A stretch of 7,021 nucleotides of DNA from Enterovirga sp. (GTDB lineage: Bacteria > Pseudomonadota > Alphaproteobacteria > Rhizobiales > Beijerinckiaceae), in the NCBI GenBank assembly GCA_028290385.1, contig JAQGJZ010000525.1, positions 1 to 7,021 of the forward strand, given 5' to 3'. This document shows, piece after piece, positions 1-5,691 of this stretch (position 1 is the first letter of the stretch; the number at the start of each line of letters is the position of its first letter). The notes beneath the pieces were generated by a model. The model was not told the origin of the DNA, made no database searches, and was given only the letters and a program-made list of their open reading frames with translations. The position numbers and the translations under genes were made by a program.

Positions 1-271
1 CAGCCGCGGCCATCTCGGCCAGGCAGGCGCCCGGCCAGGTGCGGATCACACCGTCCGGCACGTCATGCCCCCCGCCGCGCAGCCCGGCCCCGACGATGCG
101 GACGAGGTCTTCGGCCGACAGCCGGCCCTCGCCGAAGCGCGTGCCGAGCGCACCGAGATCATCCACCGCGAAGGCGTGTTCCAGCTCGGCCAATGCGCCG
201 AGCGTGAGACACAGGGTGTAGGCGCGACCGGCGATCGTGGCGGCGATCTCGCCGCGTCTGCGGTTGGCCAT
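1..271 (-). CDS. GTA gp10-like tail assembly protein (partial, C-terminus off window)
   Basis: The 90 visible codons start MANRRRGEIAA and continue through TLCLTLGALAELE, a pattern typical of the GTA gp10 family (Phage_TAC_11), which sits just after the major tail gene in GTA clusters and is thought to act in tail tube or tape-measure assembly. The family name is recalled from sequence resemblance. Start choice: the ATG at 271-269 follows the g9 stop codon by one base (TGA-C-ATG). No strong Shine-Dalgarno is visible in the end of g9, so translational coupling is likely. There is no in-frame stop before the left edge, so the gene is truncated by the window and not visibly broken. The N-terminus is basic (NRRR). 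The next expected genes, a small tail chaperone and the tape measure, would lie to the left. Confidence 0.85.
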   Translation of the reverse strand, partial: MANRRRGEIAATIAGRAYTLCLTLGALAELEHAFAVDDLGALGTRFGEGRLSAEDLVRIVGAGLRGGGHDVPDGVIRTWPGACLAEMAAA

Positions 272-272
272 G

Positions 273-683
273 TCAGAGCGCCGTGAAGGTCAGCGGGCCA
301 GCGGATTCCAGCGCCATGTCGAACGTGACCTCGCCCGCATGGTCGCCCCGGTATTCGAGGCCGGTGATCTGGAACGGACCCTCGACCGTCCCGAAATCGG
401 GCACGATCACCTGCAGCACCGGGCTGCTCCCGTCGAAGAAGAGCGTCCGCATGCGGGCGTCCGAGGCGGCGTCACGAAAGACGCCAGCGCCCGCGATGGA
501 GGCGCGGCGCATCCCTGCCCCGGCCAGGAGTTCGCGCCAGCGGCCGGCCGAGTCGGCGTTCGTCACGTCGACCATTTCGGCATTGAAGGCGAGCTGCCGC
601 GTCCTGAGACCGGCAACCGTCGTGAACCCGCCCGCTCCGTCGTCGAGCTTCAGGAGCAGGTCCTTGCCCTTCTGTGCAGCCAT
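273..683 (-). CDS. Major tail (tube) protein, TP901-1 family, GTA g9-like
   Basis: This 136-residue protein is predicted to form the tail tube of the particle. The N-terminal run MAAQKGKDLLLKLDDG and the later VDVTNADSAGRWRELLAG (about residues 38-55) are highly characteristic of the GTA g9 / TP901-1 major tail family. The end, with FQITGLEYRGDHAGEVTFDM (about 104-123), is the usual beta-rich C-terminal half. Length is normal for the family. The ATG at 683-681 is chosen because it gives the family N-terminus and has a GAGG Shine-Dalgarno at 689-692, five bases upstream; an in-frame ATG at 722 would add 13 unrelated residues. An 88-bp gap separates it from the tail terminator gene upstream, the largest gap inside the minus-strand phage genes apart from the protease insertion. 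The stop is one base from the gp10 start. Confidence 0.93.
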   Translation of the reverse strand: MAAQKGKDLLLKLDDGAGGFTTVAGLRTRQLAFNAEMVDVTNADSAGRWRELLAGAGMRRASIAGAGVFRDAASDARMRTLFFDGSSPVLQVIVPDFGTVEGPFQITGLEYRGDHAGEVTFDMALESAGPLTFTAL

Positions 684-771
684 GACGTCCTCATCCTGTG
701 GTGATCGAACACCGGAGCCCATGCGCGGCTCGCACCAGCGAAAATCCGCCCTCCCCGGCGAGGCGAGACGG
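684..771. other. 88-bp gap between g8 and g9 with a weak hairpin
   Basis: This is the only substantial spacer among the otherwise overlapping connector and tail genes. It carries the g9 Shine-Dalgarno (GAGG on the minus strand, 689-692). It also holds a small inverted repeat, GAGCC at 715-719 and GGCTC at 727-731 with a 7-base loop. No T-tract follows on either strand, so it is a poor intrinsic terminator. It could be mRNA structure, or room for an internal promoter for the highly expressed tail tube gene, but no convincing -35/-10 pair was seen. Confidence 0.35.
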
Positions 772-1182
772 TCACGCCACCTCGGTGAGGGCCCTAAGCC
801 GGAGCACGGCGCGCGCGAGGTTGGTGCGGTCCTCGCGCCCGATCTCGAGCGCGGTCATCGACAAGCGGACCAGCCGGTGGCCCGTGAGGCTGAGCGCCCC
901 GTCATCGAGGAGCTCAGCCATCCGTTCCGCCCCGGCAAGCGCAGAGGCCGCACTGCCCGGCCGCGCCCAGATGCGGATGGCGAGGTCCTGCTCGTGGCCA
1001 TGCTCGGTTGAGGACGAGGCATCGCGCGCCTCCGCCTCGCCCCACACGGCATAGACCGGGACGGCGCCTGCGGGCGGCTCGTCGTGGATCGAAGCGGTCC
1101 CACCCAGCATCGCGGCAAGGGCGGCGTCGCCTGCGCAGCGCGCCAGGATCGCCGCCCGAAGCGCCAGAATCGGCGAAGTCAT
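772..1182 (-). CDS. DUF3168 tail terminator / tail completion protein, GTA g8-like
   Basis: This 136-residue protein starts MTSPILALRAAILARC, a start typical of DUF3168 proteins in GTA and siphovirus clusters. The family is structurally linked to tail terminators (gpU / gp17-like), which cap the tail at the head side. Visible features: an N-terminal helix (residues 4-27), a central strand VPVYAVWGEAEARDAS (41-56) and the motif EHGHEQDLAIRIWAR (60-74), which is conserved in the family. A helix, AALAGAERMAEL-like (about 80-92), then C-terminal strands follow. The ATG at 1182-1180 overlaps the g7 stop codon by 4 bp (ATGA) and has GAGGAG at 1191-1196, eight bases upstream, which fixes the start. 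Position between g7 and g9 agrees with the GTA order. Confidence 0.92.
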   Translation of the reverse strand: MTSPILALRAAILARCAGDAALAAMLGGTASIHDEPPAGAVPVYAVWGEAEARDASSSTEHGHEQDLAIRIWARPGSAASALAGAERMAELLDDGALSLTGHRLVRLSMTALEIGREDRTNLARAVLRLRALTEVA

Positions 1183-1517
1183 GGCCGGATCTCCTCGACG
1201 AGGCAGACGAGTTCGCGCCGTGTTCCATCGGGATCGGCAGCGCTTCGAATCCGGAAGCGCCGCAAGCCGAGCAGGAGGCGCATGGCGTCGGTGACGCCGT
1301 CCCGAAACCGGACCGTGACGCGGTGGGTCACGGCCACCTCCGGCTTGTCGGAGCGCAAGCGCTCCGCTGCCGAGAGATGGTCGATCGAACCCCAGAGCAG
1401 CGGGCCCTGCTGCCAGGTGCGGATCACGCCGCCGAACCCGTCCGGGCTCTCGAGCGGCACTTCCAGCGTGAAGCGCCGGCTGCGCCGGCCGATGGACCTG
1501 CGGGCGCTGGCCATCAT
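1179..1517 (-). CDS. Head closure / head-tail adaptor protein, GTA g7-like
   Basis: This 112-residue basic protein resembles the phage head-tail joining (adaptor, gp16/SPP1-like) family, which forms the ring below the connector and closes the filled head. Evidence is its size, its place between g6 and g8, and the family layout: an N-terminal basic segment (SARRSIGRRSRRF), then beta strands with DGFGGVIRTWQQGPLLWGSI (26-45), a helix with LSAAERLRSD (48-57), and VTHRVTVRFRDGV (63-75). The ATG at 1517-1515 overlaps the upstream stop codon by 4 bp (ATGA), and a second ATG follows immediately at 1514. GAGG at 1523-1526 is five bases from the first and eight from the second, so the start may be either codon. 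The stop overlaps the g8 start by 4 bp. Confidence 0.88.
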   Translation of the reverse strand: MMASARRSIGRRSRRFTLEVPLESPDGFGGVIRTWQQGPLLWGSIDHLSAAERLRSDKPEVAVTHRVTVRFRDGVTDAMRLLLGLRRFRIRSAADPDGTRRELVCLVEEIRP

Positions 1518-2077
1518 GCGAGCCTCGGCCGCACGAAGGGCCTAACGAGCGCCGCGACATCCGCCGGCATCACGGCATCATCGCCGTCGCCCCGCCGCTC
1601 GAACCAGCGGGCGACGAGCCGCTGGATGGCGAGCCTGAGCGGCTGCGGCACGTCGGTTGCCGCCGCACCGAACCCGTAGGTCGCGTCGATCTCGATTCCG
1701 CCCGAGGGCAGGCCGGCATCAGCCACGGCCGCGTCTACGGTGAGGGTGGGCGGGTCGGCCTCGCGAACGATCCTGTAGGTCCCCGGATCGAGGGTCGCGG
1801 CCGGGCCGGAGAGCGGGCTGACCCGGACCGCCACGATCGCGATCAGGGGCGCAAGCGGCAGGGCAACCGCCCTGCCCTCCGGCCACCGGTCGAGGCGGAG
1901 GCGCCAGGTCTGGGCCACGAAGGCGCGACGGGTCGCGAGTTCCAGGGTGTGCCGGGCCGCGGCGACGAGGCTTGCGACCAGCGCATCCTCATCACCGCTG
2001 TCGAGCCGCAGATGTGCCTTGGCTTCGGCCAGCGTCACGGGCTCGACGGCCGGGCCGGCGACGAGTATCGCGCTCAT
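1514..2077 (-). CDS. Head-tail connector protein, GTA g6-like (phage gp6 family)
   Basis: This 187-residue protein is predicted to form the connector ring attached to the portal. The start contains PVTLAEAKAHLRLDSGDEDALV (about 13-34), the hallmark of the phage head-tail connector family (also called phiE125 gp8 / gp6-like). Next come the helix VAAARHTLELATRRAF (about 38-53) and W-R-L-R-L-D-R-W-P (58-66). A C-terminal helix, PLRLAIQRLVARWFERRGD (about 146-164), is also typical. The ATG at 2077 has GGAG seven bases upstream, lying in the first codons of the divergent protease gene. In GTA clusters this gene normally follows the major capsid gene closely; here 1.74 kb of opposite-strand genes intervene. 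Its own promoter, if any, must lie inside the protease coding region. Confidence 0.93.
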   Translation of the reverse strand: MSAILVAGPAVEPVTLAEAKAHLRLDSGDEDALVASLVAAARHTLELATRRAFVAQTWRLRLDRWPEGRAVALPLAPLIAIVAVRVSPLSGPAATLDPGTYRIVREADPPTLTVDAAVADAGLPSGGIEIDATYGFGAAATDVPQPLRLAIQRLVARWFERRGDGDDAVMPADVAALVRPFVRPRLA

Positions 2078-2080
2078 CCG

Positions 2081-2851
2081 ATGTCTCCGAATCTCAGCAG
2101 GTCACGCCGTCGCCTGAGCCGTGCGGCTGCAGCGGCCGCCTTTGTCCTGGGTGGCTTCCAGCCGGCCCGGGCGGTGGTGGGCGGCAGCGAGGATTCAGGC
2201 CCGCTCGCCCGTTCGGCCGTGATGGTCCTGAACTCGCGCGGCGGCGTCTGCTCGGGGATCGTGGTCGCCCCCGATGCCGTGCTGACGGCCGCGCATTGCG
2301 TCGCCGGTGCCGGCGAGTTCCGGGTCCATTGGCGCGGCGAGGACGGGCAGCCGGTGCTGATCGCGCCGGCGGCACGCGCCATTCACCCGGCCTATGTCGC
2401 CAACTCGGTTGCCGCACGGCGGCGCTCGATCGACCTTGCTCTCCTGCGGACGCCGAGCGCCCTCCCGGATCGCTTCCGCCCGGTCGCGCTCTCGACGAGC
2501 GCGCCGGCCCGAGCCGACGGGATCGCGCTCGGCGGCTACGGGGTCGCCCGCGAGGGCGATGCCCGCTCCACCGGCACCTTCCGCAGCGTCGGATTGTCGG
2601 CCGTGCAGCCGTATGGGCCGAGCACGATCCTGCTCTGGGCCTCCGGCCCGCGTGGGGCGGGCGCCTGCGAAGGCGATTCCGGCGGTCCGATGACGGACGG
2701 TAGCGGGACGGTGGTGGCCGTCACGAGTTGGGCCGCAGGCGACCGCGCTTCTGGTTGCGGCAGCATGAGCCAGGGAATCCTCGTGTCGCCACAGCGGGAC
2801 TGGCTCGATCGCACGCTTGCCAGCTGGGGCCGCGCGGCGCAGTGGCGCTGA
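2081..2851 (+). CDS. Exported S1 (chymotrypsin-fold) serine protease 1
   Basis: A 256-residue secreted endopeptidase. The N-terminus is a signal peptide: basic SRSRRRLSR (6-14), an Ala-rich hydrophobic core (15-25) and an ARA site at 29-31. Mature protein would begin VVGG at 32, exactly the position of the active N-terminus (IVGG) in S1 enzymes. The triad is His72 (LTAAHC), Asp118 (IDLALL) and Ser200 (GDSGGP). Cys57/Cys73 match the conserved 42-58 disulfide and Cys196/Cys226 the 191-220 disulfide. The residue equivalent to 189 is Gly194, not Asp, so trypsin-like Arg/Lys specificity is not expected. SRRRLS loosely resembles a Tat motif; Sec or Tat cannot be decided. The start at 2081 leaves 3 bp to the divergent connector gene; an upstream in-frame ATG at 1949 would add 44 non-signal residues antisense to that gene. 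No clear Shine-Dalgarno was seen. Natural substrate is unknown. Confidence 0.9.
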   Translation: MSPNLSRSRRRLSRAAAAAAFVLGGFQPARAVVGGSEDSGPLARSAVMVLNSRGGVCSGIVVAPDAVLTAAHCVAGAGEFRVHWRGEDGQPVLIAPAARAIHPAYVANSVAARRRSIDLALLRTPSALPDRFRPVALSTSAPARADGIALGGYGVAREGDARSTGTFRSVGLSAVQPYGPSTILLWASGPRGAGACEGDSGGPMTDGSGTVVAVTSWAAGDRASGCGSMSQGILVSPQRDWLDRTLASWGRAAQWR

Positions 2852-2883
2852 CTCCTTCGGCCAGCTTGCTCAAATCCAACGCG

Positions 2884-2898
2884 AAAGGCAGATTGCCT
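2884..2898 (+). promoter_or_regulatory. Weak ribosome binding site of protease 2, partly in a small hairpin
   Basis: The 49-bp spacer between the two protease genes has AAAGG at 2884-2888 as the only Shine-Dalgarno-like run, 12 bases before the ATG, which is longer than usual. Its GG overlaps the left arm of a small inverted repeat, AGGCA (2886-2890) and TGCCT (2894-2898) with loop GAT. The stem is only 5 bp, so a regulatory role is speculative. Confidence 0.3.
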
Positions 2899-2900
2899 GC

Positions 2901-3749
2901 ATGAAAAGCCTCCTTCGCGGCTGTCTTGCTGCCGCGGCGCTCGCCCTTGCGCCGCTTCCGGCCGTTGCGGTCACGGGCGGCAAGCTCGTGCGGGACCCGA
3001 ACGGCATCCGCGGCTCGGTCGTTCTGATCGAGAGCTCCCAGGGCGAGCTCTGCTCAGGCGCCGTGATCGGGCCCGACCTCGTCCTGACCGCTGCGCATTG
3101 CGTGCTGCAGCGCGCCGCCTACCGGGTGGTCGGGGTCGACCGGCGGTTTCGCCAGCGCGGGGTCCGCGCCGTGGCGGCCGCGCTCCATCCGAGTTTCATC
3201 CCGGGCACGACGCCGCGCACGCAGCCCGGCATCGACCTCGCGTTGCTCAAGCTCGCCGAGCCGCTCGGCCCGGATTTCAAGCCGCTTGGCCCCACCCGCA
3301 GCTACGGTCTGAGCGAAGGCGAGGCCGTGGACATCGTCGGTTTCGGGCTCTCCGCTGAAGCCGCGCGCGGCTCCGCGCGGGTGCTTCGCGCCGCGCGCCT
3401 CGTCTCTCTCGGCACGCTCCAGGCGGCAAACAAGGTGGTGGTGGTCGCCGACGAGCGCCGGCTCGCAGAAACGACCGGCGCCGGTGCCTGCCGCGGCGAT
3501 TCGGGCGGCCCGATCGTCCGTGACGGTCCGGACGGCTACCAGTTGCTCGGCATCGTGAGCTGGTCGTCCGGGGCGCTTCACTCCCGCACCCCCACCGCCT
3601 GCGGCGGGCTGACGGCCGTGACCCCGGTCTCCGAACACGAGGACTGGATCCTGTCGCGCGCCCAGGAGCTGCGCAGGGTCGAGACCGAGCAGCAGATCGG
3701 CTGGGCGGCGCCGCGCTCCCGCCCCCGCTTCGACTGGTCGATGCGGTAG
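2901..3749 (+). CDS. Exported S1 (chymotrypsin-fold) serine protease 2
   Basis: A 282-residue secreted endopeptidase, a relative of the gene upstream. The signal peptide is MKSLLRGCLAAAALALAPLP followed by AVA, with cleavage predicted after Ala23. The mature start VTGG aligns with the IVGG active N-terminus, again leaving no propeptide. The triad is His66 (LTAAHC), Asp112 (IDLALL) and Ser201 (GDSGGP). Cys51/Cys67 and Cys197/Cys234 fit two classic disulfides. The 189 equivalent is Gly195 in GAGAC, as in protease 1, and S-W-S at 220-222 replaces S-W-G. A polar, Arg-rich tail of about 30 residues (252-282) follows the usual C-terminal helix EHEDWIL and has no counterpart of similar length in protease 1. 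Start 2901 is chosen for the signal peptide; an in-frame ATG at 2817 would add 28 residues overlapping the previous gene. It lies 49 bp after protease 1, so the two are probably co-transcribed. Substrate unknown. Confidence 0.9.
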   Translation: MKSLLRGCLAAAALALAPLPAVAVTGGKLVRDPNGIRGSVVLIESSQGELCSGAVIGPDLVLTAAHCVLQRAAYRVVGVDRRFRQRGVRAVAAALHPSFIPGTTPRTQPGIDLALLKLAEPLGPDFKPLGPTRSYGLSEGEAVDIVGFGLSAEAARGSARVLRAARLVSLGTLQAANKVVVVADERRLAETTGAGACRGDSGGPIVRDGPDGYQLLGIVSWSSGALHSRTPTACGGLTAVTPVSEHEDWILSRAQELRRVETEQQIGWAAPRSRPRFDWSMR

Positions 3750-3765
3750 CGCCAGCGCACGGGAT

Positions 3766-3790
3766 GCTGGCCGGGCTCCGCCCGACCAGC
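3766..3790. terminator. Imperfect 11-bp-arm hairpin in the convergent spacer (possible bidirectional terminator)
   Basis: The 68-bp spacer between the converging protease 2 and capsid genes holds an inverted repeat: GCTGG (3766-3770), then CGGGC (3772-3776), loop TCC, GCCCG (3780-3784) and CCAGC (3786-3790), with one C/A mismatch at 3771/3785. The stem is very GC-rich. No T-tract follows on either strand, so it is not a textbook intrinsic terminator, but its place between two convergent stop codons fits a terminator or RNA-end stabiliser. A competing pairing, GCCAGC (3751-3756) with GCTGGC (3766-3771), is also possible. Confidence 0.5.
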
Positions 3791-3817
3791 TCTGCAGCAC
3801 CTCAGGGCCAGGGGGGG

Positions 3818-5074
3818 TCAGCTCGCGGCGAACTTCAGCAGCTTGATCGCCGCGTAGTCCTGCACGCCGCCGCCCACGCGCTTCGTCGTGTAGAAGAGCA
3901 CGTAGGGTTTGGCCGAATACGGATCGCGCAGAACGCGGATCCCCGTCCGGTCCACCACCAGATAGCCGCGCCGGAAATCGCCGAAGGCGACCGACAGAGC
4001 GTTCGCGGCGATGTCCGGCATGTCCTCCGCCTCGACCACTGGGAACGACATGAAGGTGGCGGGCTGGCCGGCGATGGCGGGCGGCTGCCACATATAGGCG
4101 CCCGACTCGTCCCGGAACTTCCGCATCACGCTCTGGGTCTTGCGGTTCATCACAAAGACGGCGTTCTGCCGATAGCCGGCCTTCAGCGCGTAGATGAGGT
4201 CGATCAGAACATCGGCCGGGCTTTCGGTCGGAAAGGCGCCGGCCGAGCCGGTCGCCACATAGCCGAGATTGCCCCAGCTCCAGCTCGTCTCCGCAACGGT
4301 CGGCGCGGCCACAAAGCCCTTCGGCTTGTTCACGCCGTCGCCCTGCACGAAGGCGAAGCCCTCCTGCTCGGCGAAGACGGTCTCGACCTCGGCCGCGAGC
4401 CAGGCGTCGATATCGACCACGGCATCATCCAGCAGGGTCTGGGTCGCGGCCGGCATCGCGTAGAGCTCCATGGCCGGGAAGGCGAGTTCGGCGAGAGTCG
4501 GTGAGGCCGTCTGCGGTCGCGAGGCCGTTTCCCCGACCCAGCCGGCGGCCGGGCCCGCAGTCGAGAAGGCCCGCTTGTACGACCCGCTCGAGATCGTCCG
4601 GACGGACGCGATGGCGCGGATCGGCGAGAGAGCGGCGAGGCGCGTCAGCACCTCCTTCTCGACCGTCCCGGGGACCAGGTAGCCGCCATCCGGCCCGGAG
4701 CCGGCAGACAGGGCCTTCTCCTCGAGCCGTTTGAGGCCGGCGGCCTCGCCGGCCCGAACATAAAGGTCGAACGCGGCCTTGTGCTCGGTCAGGCCGGCAT
4801 CGCGCGCGCCCTCCACCGGGCCGCCTAGGGCCGGGCGGCTCCGCTCCAGCTGGGCCCGGTCGAGCCGGCGCTTGGCATCGTCGAGCGCGGCATCGATGCG
4901 GGCGAGCTTCTCCTCCGTTAGGACATCGGCCGAGAGGCGCGTCTCGATCTCCTGGAGACGCTCGTCGTTCGCCGCCCGGAAGGCGTCGAAGCTCCGGGCG
5001 AAGTCGTCGAAGGCTCCGGCGACGTCGCCACCGCCCACGGCCTTGGTTTCCGGTGCTTGAGTCTGAACGTTCAT
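3818..5074 (-). CDS. Major capsid protein, HK97 fold, GTA g5-like
   Basis: This 418-residue protein builds the icosahedral head shell. Residues about 20-78 are charged and predicted coiled coil (FDDFARSFDAFRAANDERL and following), which corresponds to the delta domain that acts as built-in scaffold and is removed by the prohead protease. The HK97-family core begins about residue 95-125 (AGSGPDGGYLVPGTVEKEV, 124-142), and SPIRAIASVR (150-159), TQTLLDDAVVDIDAWLA (211-227), QGDGVNKPKGF (244-254) and FGDFRRGYLVVDR (364-376) are familiar capsid motifs. ATG 5074 is preceded by GAGG at 5081-5084, six bases upstream. The Shine-Dalgarno overlaps the stop of the prohead protease gene, 8 bp away. The length is normal. 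Downstream of its stop, the protease pair on the other strand separates it from the connector gene. Confidence 0.96.
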   Translation of the reverse strand: MNVQTQAPETKAVGGGDVAGAFDDFARSFDAFRAANDERLQEIETRLSADVLTEEKLARIDAALDDAKRRLDRAQLERSRPALGGPVEGARDAGLTEHKAAFDLYVRAGEAAGLKRLEEKALSAGSGPDGGYLVPGTVEKEVLTRLAALSPIRAIASVRTISSGSYKRAFSTAGPAAGWVGETASRPQTASPTLAELAFPAMELYAMPAATQTLLDDAVVDIDAWLAAEVETVFAEQEGFAFVQGDGVNKPKGFVAAPTVAETSWSWGNLGYVATGSAGAFPTESPADVLIDLIYALKAGYRQNAVFVMNRKTQSVMRKFRDESGAYMWQPPAIAGQPATFMSFPVVEAEDMPDIAANALSVAFGDFRRGYLVVDRTGIRVLRDPYSAKPYVLFYTTKRVGGGVQDYAAIKLLKFAAS

Positions 5075-5080
5075 CGTGTT

Positions 5081-5084
5081 CCTC
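5081..5084 (-). promoter_or_regulatory. Shine-Dalgarno of the capsid gene, overlapping the g4 stop codon
   Basis: On the minus strand the sequence reads GCTGAGGAACACG before the capsid ATG. The TGA of the prohead protease and the GAGG share bases, and the spacing to ATG is six. This gives the most heavily needed protein of the cluster both a good ribosome site and coupling to its maturation protease. Confidence 0.7.
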
Positions 5085-5691
5085 AGCGGGTTGTGGGACG
5101 GGACAGCCGGGCGGAGGCACGGCGGATGGCTTGGGTGAGGGAGGGGCCAGCGCCCTGCCTCTCACCGGGAAGGTGGCCCCTCCCCGCAAACGGGAGCGGA
5201 ACAGCGCGGGCCTTCACGGCGGCCAGCTTCGCGCCGGGCTGCATCGGGAAGGTCACGATCGAGACCTCCCACAGGTCGAGCCGGAGAAGGCGGCGAATGC
5301 CGCCCGCCCCTTTCGCCGCCTCGACCACGCGGAAACCGATAGAGAGGCCATCGAGCGCGCCCTCCCCGATCAGCGCCGCGATATCCCGGGCGCGCCGGAC
5401 GGCGAGGTTCAGCCGCCCGCGGACAAAGAGCCCGCGCCCGTCCTCGCGAACCGAGAGCCAGGTGCCGACAGGTTCGGCCGGATCGTGCTGCCACAGCATC
5501 CGCACGCCGGCCGCCCCGCGCCGGGCGAGGCTGTCCCGGAACGCGCCGGGCTCGACGACGTCACGGCCGAGATCGGCCACGCCGAACAGGCTGGCGTAGC
5601 CCTCGATCAGCCCGTCCGTGCCGACCCGGCGCAGCCCCTCCGGCAGCAGCTTGACCTCGAGTCCAAGGATCAGTTCGCTATTTGTTCTCAC
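5083..5691 (-). CDS. HK97-family prohead (capsid maturation) protease, GTA g4-like
   Basis: A serine protease of the phage prohead family (U35/S78-like) that cleaves the capsid delta domain during head maturation. It has 202 residues from the GTG at 5691. Visible motifs are IEGYASLFGVADLGRDVVEPGAF (29-51), with the usual Y-A-S and D-x-V-x-P-G-A-F; MLWQHDPAEPVGTW (65-78) with the catalytic His69; GALDGLSIGFRV (111-122) with the catalytic Ser117; and LDLWEVSIVTFPMQPGA (138-154), the conserved end of the core. Residues 170-202 are a low-complexity, basic tail. AGGTGG lies about seven bases before the GTG, favouring that start; an in-frame ATG at 5712 would add seven residues (MRKGGAV) and cannot be excluded. 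The gene overlaps the upstream small gene by 14 bp and ends 8 bp before the capsid start. Confidence 0.93.
   Translation of the reverse strand: MRTNSELILGLEVKLLPEGLRRVGTDGLIEGYASLFGVADLGRDVVEPGAFRDSLARRGAAGVRMLWQHDPAEPVGTWLSVREDGRGLFVRGRLNLAVRRARDIAALIGEGALDGLSIGFRVVEAAKGAGGIRRLLRLDLWEVSIVTFPMQPGAKLAAVKARAVPLPFAGRGHLPGERQGAGPSLTQAIRRASARLSRPTTR

Noticed and set aside
684..722. In-frame ATG at 722 as start of the major tail protein
   Set aside because: The added residues (MGSGVRSPQDEDV) do not belong to the family, and the ATG at 683 has a good Shine-Dalgarno and the typical MAAQKGKDLLL start.
283..1011. Plus-strand open frame of 242 codons across g9 and g8
   Set aside because: It is antisense to two recognised tail genes, is Pro/Arg/Ser-rich, and has no motif or good ribosome site.
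1949..2080. Upstream ATG of protease 1 giving 44 extra residues
   Set aside because: It would bury the signal peptide inside the protein and lie antisense to the connector gene; the ATG at 2081 gives a proper signal peptide.
2060..2100. Target-site duplication or insertion scars at the ends of the protease insert (2078 and 3817)
   Set aside because: By eye no direct repeat longer than a few bases is shared by the two edges, and no transposase or terminal inverted repeat is present.
2817..2900. Upstream ATG of protease 2 giving 28 extra residues
   Set aside because: It overlaps the end of protease 1 and would place a polar segment before the signal peptide; 2901 is the better start.
2901..2970. 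Possible lipoprotein motif (LRGC) in the protease 2 signal
   Set aside because: The Cys is at residue 8, before the hydrophobic core, too early for a lipobox; an ordinary AVA cleavage site follows the core.
3054..4091. Long minus-strand open frame (345 codons) overlapping the capsid C-terminus and antisense to protease 2
   Set aside because: It is Arg/Gly/Ala-rich with no recognisable domain and runs in another frame across two well-supported genes; long spurious frames are expected at this GC content.
4425..5189. Minus-strand open frame of 254 codons overlapping the capsid N-terminal half
   Set aside because: This is a shifted frame of the capsid gene with composition typical of GC-rich shadows.
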